A DNA stretch of 64,000 bases from Desulfovibrio legallii (GTDB lineage: Bacteria > Desulfobacterota > Desulfovibrionia > Desulfovibrionales > Desulfovibrionaceae): contig NZ_SIXC01000002.1 in the NCBI RefSeq assembly GCF_004309735.1, positions 132,489 through 196,488 on the forward strand, read 5' to 3'. Shown here in pieces: positions 56,963-64,000 of the stretch. Position numbers and translations under genes: made by a program. How positions within the stretch are numbered: position 1 is the first letter of the stretch; every line of letters starts with the position of its first letter. The notes below the pieces were generated by a model, which searched no databases, was not told the DNA's origin, and saw only the letters and a program-made list of their open reading frames with translations.

Positions 56963-57033
56963 CCCACGTAGGAGCTACTAACCCCTAACTCGATTTCGAG
57001 TCGAGCGCGTTACGGCCGCTTCGCTACCTCTCC
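56940..57033 (-). tRNA. tRNA-Ser, anticodon CGA
   Basis: 94 nt on the minus strand. The acceptor stem is GGAGAGG/CCTCTCC, discriminator G, and CCA is encoded. The D arm is GCGAAGCGGCCGTAACGC, the anticodon stem CTCGA/TCGAG holds the loop CTCGAAA with CGA at 56998-56996, and the T arm is GTGGG-TTCGAAT-CCCAC. The long variable arm confirms a class II serine tRNA reading UCG. Confidence 0.97.
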
Positions 57034-57122
57034 GCAGGCTTGGCATATGCACAAGCCGGAGACGCTAGATACCTTATACGGCGTGAAAAAGCAATGGCGT
57101 GGACTTGGGGGCGTCGCCCGGT

Positions 57123-58337
57123 TCAGACCGCATCCAGCAGGAAGTTGTCACGGTGGATAACCTCCGGGTAATGGGCGTCGCCCAGAATAGCGGCCACCTC
57201 GTGACGTTTGAGGCCCATAATTTTTTTGAGCTCTGCAGCGCTGTAATTGCTCAGGCCCACGCCCAGGCTGCGTCCCTGGTGCAGCACGCGCACCAATGCC
57301 CCTTGCTGAAATGCGCCTTCTACCCCATGCACGCCGCCGGGCAGCAAGCTGCCGCCCTGCTGGCGCAGGGCCTTGGCCGCGCCCGCGTCCACCTGCACGC
57401 TGCCGGCGGGGTCGGACTGGTAGGCCAGCCAGAATTTGCGTCGGGGGATGGGCTGTTGCCCAGCCTGTACCCAGGTGCCGCCATCCAGCGGCCCGTAGCC
57501 CGCAGGCGTTGTGCAGACTCCGGCGGCCGCCAGGGCGCGGAGAATGACCTGGGGCTCGCGGCCGGGCAAAATATAGGTGGGCACGCCGATCTGTGCGGCG
57601 CGGCGCGCGCCCAGCAGTTTGGAATACATGCCGCCCGTGCCTACAGAAGTTTTGCCGCCGCAGAGCTGGGCCAGGTCCAGGGCGGCCACATCGTCAATGT
57701 GATCCAGCACAGGGGCCTGCGGGTTGTGCTCCGGATTGGCGGCCAGTACACCCGGCGAAGAAGTAAGGTTGATGCAGAGGTCCGCGCCAGTCAGATTGGC
57801 CAGCAGGCTGGACAGACAGTCGTTATCGCCGAATTTGAGTTCACTCACGGAAACCGTGTCGTTCTCATTGACTACGGGCAGCACGCCCCAGTGCAACAGT
57901 TCCGCAAAGGTGTTGCTGGCGTTGAGAAAGCGCTGTCGAGCGCGCAGATCGTCGCGGGTGAGCAGCACTTGCGCCGTAGGCACACCGTGGGCGTAAAAGG
58001 CCTTGTCCCAGGCGCGCACCAGTTGCCCCTGCCCCACAGCGGCGGCGGCCTGACGGGCGGCCAGGCCCGCGGTATCCACATGCTGCCCATGGGCGGCCAA
58101 GGCCGCGCGCCCCGCTGCCACCGCGCCGGAGGAAACCAGCACCACGCGCCGAGGTTCGGCCAACCCAGGCACGGACAAGGCCCGCAAAGCCGCCAGCTGC
58201 GCGGCCAAATCCGTAAGCACGGCGACGTTAAGCCCGTGAGCGTCAGCCAGTACGGCGCTGCCCACCTTGACCACCACAACCCGGGCCTGGGCCAGAGTGC
58301 GGGCGCGTTCTTCCCGCCAATCGGCAATCCGCGTCAT
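57123..58337 (-). CDS. proB: Glutamate 5-kinase
   Basis: This 404-residue enzyme phosphorylates glutamate in the first step of proline synthesis. The amino acid kinase domain (about 18-270) has VVVKVGSAVLAD, VLVSSGAVAAGR, NASNTFAEL, VVNENDTVSV, KFGDNDCLSSLLA and SVGTGGMYSKLLGARRA. The C-terminal PUA domain (about 290-385) has GSVQVDAGAAKALRQQGGSL. The start at 58337 follows AAGGACAGCTTT. It lies 52 bases downstream of obg on the same strand, the usual Desulfovibrio order. Length and motifs are normal. Confidence 0.95.
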   Translation of the reverse strand: MTRIADWREERARTLAQARVVVVKVGSAVLADAHGLNVAVLTDLAAQLAALRALSVPGLAEPRRVVLVSSGAVAAGRAALAAHGQHVDTAGLAARQAAAAVGQGQLVRAWDKAFYAHGVPTAQVLLTRDDLRARQRFLNASNTFAELLHWGVLPVVNENDTVSVSELKFGDNDCLSSLLANLTGADLCINLTSSPGVLAANPEHNPQAPVLDHIDDVAALDLAQLCGGKTSVGTGGMYSKLLGARRAAQIGVPTYILPGREPQVILRALAAAGVCTTPAGYGPLDGGTWVQAGQQPIPRRKFWLAYQSDPAGSVQVDAGAAKALRQQGGSLLPGGVHGVEGAFQQGALVRVLHQGRSLGVGLSNYSAAELKKIMGLKRHEVAAILGDAHYPEVIHRDNFLLDAV

Positions 58338-58389
58338 AAAGCTGTCCTTTGCGGGTCTGGACCGCCTTGGGAGGCTGCCGCCCGAGCAG

Positions 58390-59490
58390 TTACTCTCTGG
58401 TGTAGATGACCTCAATTTCAGGAAATTCTTCATCCGCCACCTGCACGGACTCCTGCGGATGCACCAGGGGCGTATGGGGTTCCGCGCTGTCGCGCAGCCG
58501 CCACAGTTCGTCCACCAAAGGCTCCAGCCCCAGGCCGTCGCGGGCCGAAATGAAAAAAACCCGCCGCCCGTCGGCCGTGGCGCGGGCCTCCAGGGCCGCC
58601 AGTTGTTCCGGCGTCAGCAGGTCAATTTTGTTGACAACCTCCACCTGGCGACGTTGCGCCAGATCCGGATCAAAACGGCGCAGCTCTTCGTTGATGAGGG
58701 TGAAGCCGGCCCAAGGGTCGGCGTCGTCCATGTCCTCGGCGCTGAGAATGTGGACCAAAAAGCGCGTGCGCTCCACATGCTTGAGGAAGCGCAGCCCCAG
58801 CCCCTGCCCCTGATGCGCGCCCTCAATAAGGCCAGGGATGTCGGCCAGCACCAGGCGCTTGTCCGGATCCACATCATTGATCATAACGCCCAGGTTGGGG
58901 GTCAGAGTCGTAAAAGGGTAGGCGGCAATTTTGGGCCGGGCCGCCGAAACGCGGCTGATAAAGGTGGATTTGCCCGCATTGGGCAAACCGATGAGCCCGG
59001 CGTCGGCCAGAATTTTCAGCTCCAGCCGCAACTGGCGGATTTCGCCCGGTTCTCCGGGCTGGGCAAAGCGTGGCGCGCGCATGGTGGAAGATTTGAAGTG
59101 CTCGTTGCCCTTGCCGCCGCGCCCGCCTGCGGCCACGGTCACCAGGGCTTCGGGGTCGCTGAGGTCGGCCAGCAGGCGTTCGCCTGCCTGGTCCTCCAGA
59201 TAGACCAGCGTGCCCACGGGCAGATGCAGCACCAAATCCTCGCCTTTTTTGCCGTCGCACTGGCTGCCCTGTCCAGGACGGCCGCTCTGGGCTTCATACA
59301 GGCGCTTGAGACGGAAATCATAGAGAGAAAGCAGACGTCCGTCGGCCTTGAGCAGCACGCTGCCACCGTCGCCGCCATTGCCGCCGTCCGGGCCGCCGCG
59401 GGGCACGAATTTTTCGCGCCGGAAGGAGATGCAGCCGTGGCCGCCCTTGCCCGCGCGCACTTCAATGCGCGCTTCATCAACAAAACGCAT
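58390..59490 (-). CDS. obgE: Obg/CgtA GTPase
   Basis: This 366-residue ribosome-assembly GTPase has the Obg domain (1-158) with MRFVDEARIEVRAGKGGHG, FVPRGGPDGGNGGDGGSV and the glycine-rich repeats. The G domain has G1 GLPNAGKSTF, G2/G3 region TLTPNLG and DIPGLIEGA, and G4 NKID. The start at 59490 follows AAGGATGGTTGT. It is encoded downstream of rplU and rpmA, but a terminator-like hairpin separates it from them, so it may also have its own promoter with proB. Confidence 0.96.
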   Translation of the reverse strand: MRFVDEARIEVRAGKGGHGCISFRREKFVPRGGPDGGNGGDGGSVLLKADGRLLSLYDFRLKRLYEAQSGRPGQGSQCDGKKGEDLVLHLPVGTLVYLEDQAGERLLADLSDPEALVTVAAGGRGGKGNEHFKSSTMRAPRFAQPGEPGEIRQLRLELKILADAGLIGLPNAGKSTFISRVSAARPKIAAYPFTTLTPNLGVMINDVDPDKRLVLADIPGLIEGAHQGQGLGLRFLKHVERTRFLVHILSAEDMDDADPWAGFTLINEELRRFDPDLAQRRQVEVVNKIDLLTPEQLAALEARATADGRRVFFISARDGLGLEPLVDELWRLRDSAEPHTPLVHPQESVQVADEEFPEIEVIYTRE

Positions 59491-59796
59491 ACAACCATCC
59501 TTCCGCCGGGACGCGGGGGCAGCCGCACCGGACAACCTGTGCCCGCGTCTCAGGCCGGGACCGTTGCGGATTTTTCGGCAGGCTTGCGCCTTTACCGCGG
59601 ACGTCCGGCGGGCAACCGCCAGACCGAAGCGCAAACAGCACGGCTGCGGAACCTGCCGCACCGGGCACTGGCCCATGTCCGGCCGCGGCCAGATTACTCA
59701 AAATCACAACAATAGTGCAAAAAACAAACACCGAAAGGGAAGAGGCTGTGCGGCCCCTTCCCTCAATCGGCGCGTAAAAGTGCTGCGCGGCGAAGG
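59491..59796. other. Spacer between rpmA and obgE with terminator
   Basis: 306 bases with no gene. The rpmA terminator at 59736-59763 is the only defined element; a promoter for obgE probably lies in 59491-59720 but I could not fix it. Confidence 0.5.
59722..59763 (-). terminator. Terminator downstream of rpmA
   Basis: On the minus strand AGGGAAGGGG (59763-59754) pairs with CCTCTTCCCT (59745-59736) with one mismatch, followed by a T-rich tail. Confidence 0.65.
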
Positions 59797-60066
59797 TTAG
59801 CCTTCGGGCGCTTCCACATGCACGCGGGTGAGCACGCGGCGCTTGCGCAGATATTTTTCAAAGCGCACCACACCGTCCACCTTGGCAAACAAGGTGAAAT
59901 CCCTGCCCATACCCACATTGGCGCCGGGGTACACGGTGGTGCCCAGCTGCCGAACCAGGATGTTGCCGGCGAGCACGTTCTGACCGCCGAAACGCTTGAC
60001 GCCGCGCCGTTGACCGGCGCTGTCGCGACCGTTGCGCGAAGAGCCGCCTGCTTTTTTATGAGCCAT
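59797..60066 (-). CDS. rpmA: 50S ribosomal protein L27
   Basis: 89 residues starting [16 protein letters not shown], with [20 protein letters not shown] and [20 protein letters not shown]. Complete and typical. It is 119 bases downstream of rplU on the same strand. Confidence 0.97.
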   Translation of the reverse strand: MAHKKAGGSSRNGRDSAGQRRGVKRFGGQNVLAGNILVRQLGTTVYPGANVGMGRDFTLFAKVDGVVRFEKYLRKRRVLTRVHVEAPEG

Positions 60067-60185
60067 AAGAGCCTCCCAGAAAGGCCGACACCAGGTCGGC
60101 AAGGGGCGCGGCCATTGCCGCACCGGCCCAACGCGTGCCGCTGTGCAAAGCGCGCGCCACAGGACGGGCCGGTCAACCCCGAAAG

Positions 60186-60494
60186 TTAGCCGTTGATGCT
60201 TTTGACGCGCAGGGTGGTGCACTCCTGCCGGTGTCCGCGCATTTTGCGCGAATCATTGCGCCGCCAGCGCTTGAACACCTTGATCTTGGGGCCGCGCCCC
60301 TGGGCCACCACCTCGGCGGTGACGGCCGCGCCGTCCACATAGGGGGCGCCCACCTTGCAGGCATCGCCGCCCAGCAGCAGCACCTTGTCCAGGGAAATCT
60401 CGCTGCCGCTCTGAGCCGCGAGCTTTTCCACAACAATCTTGGAACCTTCTTCGACGCGGTACTGTTTGCCGCCGGTCTCGATAATCGCGTACAT
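60186..60494 (-). CDS. rplU: 50S ribosomal protein L21
   Basis: 102 residues starting [20 protein letters not shown], with the basic [19 protein letters not shown] region of L21. Complete. It is the first gene of the rplU-rpmA pair; the ATG follows GGAGGTTGACC. Confidence 0.97.
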   Translation of the reverse strand: MYAIIETGGKQYRVEEGSKIVVEKLAAQSGSEISLDKVLLLGGDACKVGAPYVDGAAVTAEVVAQGRGPKIKVFKRWRRNDSRKMRGHRQECTTLRVKSING

Positions 60495-60761
60495 GGTCAA
60501 CCTCCAAAACGGGAAAGGTTTATTTGCCCCAGCGCGGCCCAAAAGTCAAGCCCGTCGGGCCAATTTCCCACACGGTTTTTGATGCAGCCCCAAAGAGCCA
60601 CGGCGGGCCCTGAACTTTGTCCGTTTTTTTTCACGGCTGCACGGCCAGCAGACGCTTTTGCGGCAGTGCGCAAAGGGAAAGGAGGAAGGCCTGTTCGGCG
60701 CAGACGCAAGACCAGACTTCTCTGGTATTGTTTTCCTGTCGGTTTCGTGTAGCCTGCGGCC

Positions 60762-61916
60762 ATGGACAAAAAGAAGATACTTCTTGTTTCGCTGGGGCAC
60801 CTTTCCTGTGATATCAACGGCGGCGCGCTGCCGGCGGTGCTGCCTTTTCTGCGTTCGGCCTATGGCCTGAGCTACCAAGCCACAGGCGGGCTCATGTTTG
60901 CCTATTCCTGCCTTTCTTCATTGATTCAACCAGTGTTCGGACTGTTGGCCGACCGGTTTTCCAAGCCCTGGTTCATCCCGTTGGGCGTGTTGCTGGCCGG
61001 CGGCGGTCTTGCCCTGGTGGGCTTTATGTCCAGCTACTGGGCCATTTTTCTGGCCATTGCCGTAAGCGGCGTGGGCGCGGCCCTGTTTCATCCCGAAGGC
61101 GCGCGCTTCGCCAATAAGGTTTCGGGTGAGCAGAAGGGGACGGGGCTGAGCATCTTTTCCATCGGCGGCAACAGCGGTTTTGTGCTGGGGCCGTTGCTGG
61201 CCACGGGCATTCTGAGCGTATTCGGCCTACGCGGCACCACGATTTTTGCCGCCATTGCCGTGGTCATGGCTTCGGTGCTCCTGACGCTCATCTGGCGCAT
61301 GCGCGTCCCGTCCGGCGGCGGGGCCATAATCACGGAGGCCCCAGGCGTCAACAACTGGCCGGAATTTTTCAAACTTACCGTGGCCATTGTGGCCCGCTCC
61401 ATCCTGTTTGCCGGCTTCAATACCTTTGTACCCCTCTACTGGGTCAATGTGCTGGGGCAGTCGCGCACGGCCGGGGCTCTGGCCCTGACTTTTTTCTGCA
61501 CCTGCGGCGTGGTCAGCAACTTTTTCGGCGGATTGCTTTCGGACAAATACGGCTACCGCACCATTATCCGGCTGTCCTATACCCTGGTGGCCCCCGTGGT
61601 GCTGGCCTTCAGCCTGACTGGCTCGGTCTGGGCCGCCTGGGCTTTGCTGCCTTTTCTGGGCTTTACGCTTTACGCTCCCTTCAGTTCTCTGGTGGTGCTG
61701 GGGCAGCAGTATCTGGCCAAGAACATCGGCTTTGCCTCCGGCGTCACTTTGGGCCTGGCCACCAGCCTGGGCGGGGTCATGGCCCCGCTGCTGGGGTGGA
61801 TAGCCGACCATCAGGGCCTGCCCCGCGCTTTTCAGTTTCTGGCGGCAGTAGCCTTGCTGGGCGCAGTTTTCGCCTATACCCTCAAGCCTGTGGCCAAGAA
61901 GGAGCAGACTGCATGA
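60762..61916 (+). CDS. MFS transporter, fosmidomycin-resistance (Fsr) type
   Basis: This 384-residue inner-membrane protein has about 12 helices. It starts KKKILLVSLGHLSCDINGGA and has the MFS loop GLLADRFSKPW, GVGAALFHPEGARFANKVSG, and SIGGNSGFVLGP, features of the Fsr branch, which includes fosmidomycin efflux pumps. The physiological substrate is not known from sequence. The ATG overlaps the alkyltransferase gene downstream by four bases at its end (ATGA), so the two are translated together. Confidence 0.88.
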   Translation: MDKKKILLVSLGHLSCDINGGALPAVLPFLRSAYGLSYQATGGLMFAYSCLSSLIQPVFGLLADRFSKPWFIPLGVLLAGGGLALVGFMSSYWAIFLAIAVSGVGAALFHPEGARFANKVSGEQKGTGLSIFSIGGNSGFVLGPLLATGILSVFGLRGTTIFAAIAVVMASVLLTLIWRMRVPSGGGAIITEAPGVNNWPEFFKLTVAIVARSILFAGFNTFVPLYWVNVLGQSRTAGALALTFFCTCGVVSNFFGGLLSDKYGYRTIIRLSYTLVAPVVLAFSLTGSVWAAWALLPFLGFTLYAPFSSLVVLGQQYLAKNIGFASGVTLGLATSLGGVMAPLLGWIADHQGLPRAFQFLAAVALLGAVFAYTLKPVAKKEQTA

Positions 61917-62401
61917 CCTACGCTCTTGTCCGCCGCCTGTTCCCTCTGGGGCGGGTGCGTTTTGTGGAAGAAGACGGTGCGCTGACCCGGCTGGAACTGG
62001 AAGGCGAGGGCAGCCTGCCGCCTCTGCCGGATGCAGAAGAACGCGCCACCCCTCTGCTGGAAGAGGCCTGTGCCCAGCTGATCGACTATCTGGCAGGCAC
62101 GCGTCGTGAATTTGACCTGCCCCTGGCCCCCCACGGTACGGCATTCCAGCAAAAGGTCTGGCGGGCGCTGCAGGACATACCCTACGGCGCCACCCGCGCC
62201 TACAGGGAAATCGCTGCGGCCGTGGGCTCGCCGCGCGCCTGCCGGGCCGTGGGCCTGGCCAACAACCGCAATCCCATTGCCGTGGTCATCCCCTGCCACC
62301 GCGTCATCGGCGCGGACGGGCGCCTGGTGGGCTACGGCGGCGGCCTGGACATCAAAGAAGCCCTGCTGCAGCTGGAACGACGCATGGCGGACCGCGACTG
62401 A
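61913..62401 (+). CDS. ogt: Methylated-DNA--protein-cysteine methyltransferase
   Basis: This 162-residue suicide repair protein removes alkyl groups from O6-alkylguanine. The active-site motif PCHRVIG holds Cys128, preceded by NNRNPIAVVI. The DNA-binding part reads FQQKVWRALQDIPYGATRAY with GSPRACRAVG. The N-terminal domain is short and variable, as usual. It overlaps the MFS gene by four bases and is 38 bases ahead of the protease gene. Confidence 0.94.
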   Translation: MTYALVRRLFPLGRVRFVEEDGALTRLELEGEGSLPPLPDAEERATPLLEEACAQLIDYLAGTRREFDLPLAPHGTAFQQKVWRALQDIPYGATRAYREIAAAVGSPRACRAVGLANNRNPIAVVIPCHRVIGADGRLVGYGGGLDIKEALLQLERRMADRD

Positions 62402-62439
62402 ATGGGGCGCCGGGCCGCCCTTGCCGGGAAAGCGGGAAC

Positions 62440-63129
62440 ATGGTACCCGCATCTATGCTCAATTTTGACCTGACCCATGCGTTAAATCTGCTGGCCGTAG
62501 CCGCTGTGCCTGCCCTGCTGGGCATCATTCTGCACGAAGTGGCCCACGGCTGGGTGGCCTCCCGTTGCGGCGACCCCACGGCGCGCATGCTGGGGCGGCT
62601 CACGCTCAACCCCCTGCCGCACATCGATCCCGTAGGCCTGCTGGTCTTCGGCCTGACCAGCCTCACGGGCAGCTTTGTCTTTGGCTGGGCCAAGCCCGTG
62701 CCCGTCAACCCGCGCTACTTTCACAAGCCCGCCCGCGACATGATGCTGGTGGCCCTGGCCGGGCCCCTGACCAATTTCCTGCTGGCCGGGCTTTGCGGGG
62801 GGCTGCTCTGGCTCACGCTGACCTTGCTGCCGCCCCTGCAGTGGCAGCACAGCACGGGCTACATCTTTGCTCTCAAGACCCTGCAGGCCGGGGTGATTAT
62901 CAATTTTGGCCTGGCCTGGCTCAACCTGTTGCCCATTCCGCCGCTGGACGGCAGCAAGGTTGTGGCCTATTTTCTGCCCATGAACGCGGCCCTGCGCTAT
63001 TTGAGCGTGGAGCGCTACGGCTTTGTGATCCTGCTGGCCCTGCTCTTTACCGGGCTGCTGGGCCAGGTGCTCGGCCCCCTGGTGAGCGGCAGCGCCGTGG
63101 GCCTGTTGTCCCTGTTGGGTATTCTGTAA
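62440..63129 (+). CDS. Site-2-type zinc metalloprotease (M50 family)
   Basis: This 229-residue membrane protein has the zinc motif HEVAH at residues 32-36 and the second motif NLLPIPPLDGSK near residue 162, the two catalytic elements of intramembrane M50 peptidases. About six helices are predicted. There is no PDZ domain, so it belongs to the short YwhC-like class. The ATG at 62440 gives the full N-terminal helix; an ATG five codons later is also possible. The substrate is unknown. It lies 16 bases ahead of trpS. Confidence 0.9.
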   Translation: MVPASMLNFDLTHALNLLAVAAVPALLGIILHEVAHGWVASRCGDPTARMLGRLTLNPLPHIDPVGLLVFGLTSLTGSFVFGWAKPVPVNPRYFHKPARDMMLVALAGPLTNFLLAGLCGGLLWLTLTLLPPLQWQHSTGYIFALKTLQAGVIINFGLAWLNLLPIPPLDGSKVVAYFLPMNAALRYLSVERYGFVILLALLFTGLLGQVLGPLVSGSAVGLLSLLGIL

Positions 63130-63145
63130 GGAAAGGACTCTGTTG

Positions 63146-64000
63146 ATGAACAGCAAACCGCGCACTGTTTCCGGCATGCGGCCCACGGGGCCCCTGCACC
63201 TTGGCCACTACTTCGGCGTGCTCAAAAACTGGGTGGAACTGCAGCACACGGAAGAAGCCTACTTTTTTGTGGCCGACTGGCACGCCCTGACCAGCGACTA
63301 CGCCGACCCCTCCAAGGTCCGCCGCAACATCCACGAAATGGTCAAAGATTGGGTGGGCGCTGGCCTGAACCCGGAAAAGTGCGTCATCTTCCGCCAGTCC
63401 CACGTCAAGCAGCACGCGGAGCTTTCTCTCCTGCTGTCTATGATCACGCCCGTTTCCTGGCTGGAGCGCAACCCCACCTACAAGGAACAGCAGCAACAGA
63501 TCAGCAACAAAGACCTGGGCAATGCGGGCTTCCTCTGCTATCCCGTGCTCATGGCGGCGGACATCCTTATGTACCGACCTCACGGCGTGCCTGTGGGCGA
63601 AGACCAGCTGCCCCACATGGAGCTGACCCGCGAAATCGCCCGGCGCTTCAACAATTTTTACGGCGAGCTCTTCCCCGAACCCCAGGCCATGCTCACCCCG
63701 GCGGCCAAGTGCCCCGGCCTGGACGGCCGCAAGATGTCCAAAAGCTACAATAACGGCATCTTCCTCTCGGACAGCATGGACGACATCACCGAAAAAGTGC
63801 GCGGCATGTTTACGGACAAGGCCCGACTGCGCCGCAGCGACCCCGGCAACCCCGACGTCTGCAACCTCTACCCCTACCATGTGCTCCTGAGCAGCCCCGA
63901 AGAGCAGGCCCAGATCCGTCAGGGCTGTACCTGCGCGCAGCTGGGCTGTGTGGACTGCAAAAAAATCTTCCTCAAAAATCTTGCCGCCTTCCTGGGGCCT
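63146..64000 (+). CDS. trpS: Tryptophanyl-tRNA synthetase, 3' end beyond window
   Basis: 285 residues are visible. The Rossmann catalytic domain has GMRPTGPLHLGHYFGVLKNW (the HIGH-type motif) near residue 12, VGEDQLPHMELTREIARRFN, and the GRKMSKSYNN motif near residue 195. Residues 239, 261, 263, 268 and 271 are cysteines in DVCNLYP and GCTCAQLGCVDCKK. Ignoring Cys263, the spacing is C-x21-C-x6-C-x2-C, close to the C-x22-C-x6-C-x2-C [4Fe-4S] motif described in the Thermotoga enzyme. The ATG at 63146 follows AAGGAAAGGACTCTGTTG. Confidence 0.95.
   Translation, partial: MNSKPRTVSGMRPTGPLHLGHYFGVLKNWVELQHTEEAYFFVADWHALTSDYADPSKVRRNIHEMVKDWVGAGLNPEKCVIFRQSHVKQHAELSLLLSMITPVSWLERNPTYKEQQQQISNKDLGNAGFLCYPVLMAADILMYRPHGVPVGEDQLPHMELTREIARRFNNFYGELFPEPQAMLTPAAKCPGLDGRKMSKSYNNGIFLSDSMDDITEKVRGMFTDKARLRRSDPGNPDVCNLYPYHVLLSSPEEQAQIRQGCTCAQLGCVDCKKIFLKNLAAFLGP

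Overview
The window looks like a chromosomal segment of a Desulfovibrio-type sulfate reducer (Desulfovibrionaceae). This is inferred from GC-rich coding DNA, an rplU-rpmA / obg-proB neighbourhood, an F1 ATP synthase operon that opens with two b-type subunits and lacks the a and c genes, a feoA-feoA-feoB iron operon, and a tryptophanyl-tRNA synthetase carrying an Fe-S-type cysteine motif. No rRNA or CRISPR array was seen. One tRNA gene, tRNA-Ser(CGA), is present.

Layout. 1-652: start of a periplasmic amino-acid-binding protein, cut by the window edge. 0.8-10.3 kb: a glycogen operon (debranching enzyme, GT4 glycosyltransferase, GH57 enzyme, and a 1418-residue protein joining a GT3 glycogen synthase to a GT35 phosphorylase). 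10.4-18.8 kb: a structured intergenic block, a FadR-type regulator, a sigma-54 two-component pair, glucose-6-phosphate isomerase, two small metal-motif proteins and a GapN-like dehydrogenase. 19.0-23.2 kb: a ferrous iron operon with two extra periplasmic proteins and a promoter overlapped by a Fur-like palindrome. 23.5-27.3 kb: glutamate dehydrogenase and a chemoreceptor gene bracketed by direct repeats. 27.9-35.6 kb: a wecB-nfrB-nfrA-DUF4434 operon. 36-47 kb: DEAD-box helicase, aldehyde dehydrogenase, nitroreductase, Mg2+ P-type ATPase, SecA and an unknown exported protein. 47.7-53.9 kb: the ATP synthase operon. 53.9-57.0 kb: a decayed island next to tRNA-Ser, with IS3 remnants, a toxin-antitoxin pair and duplicated tRNA 3' ends. 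57.1-64.0 kb: proB, obg, rpmA, rplU, an MFS transporter, a DNA-repair alkyltransferase, a site-2-type protease and the start of trpS.

The most interesting system is the wecB-nfrB-nfrA-DUF4434 operon. It resembles the Escherichia coli nfr pathway, in which WecB supplies UDP-ManNAc, NfrB is a c-di-GMP-responsive inner-membrane polymerase and NfrA is the outer-membrane export protein of a secreted polysaccharide. Here NfrB carries extra c-di-GMP-type (MshEN-like) segments, and a DUF4434 glycosidase-like protein occupies the accessory position. Other points of note are the glycogen synthase-phosphorylase fusion, a family of intergenic repeats that flank the chemoreceptor gene and split the nfr operon, the tRNA-Ser island with its displaced terminator, and a GapN-like enzyme lacking the usual catalytic glutamate.
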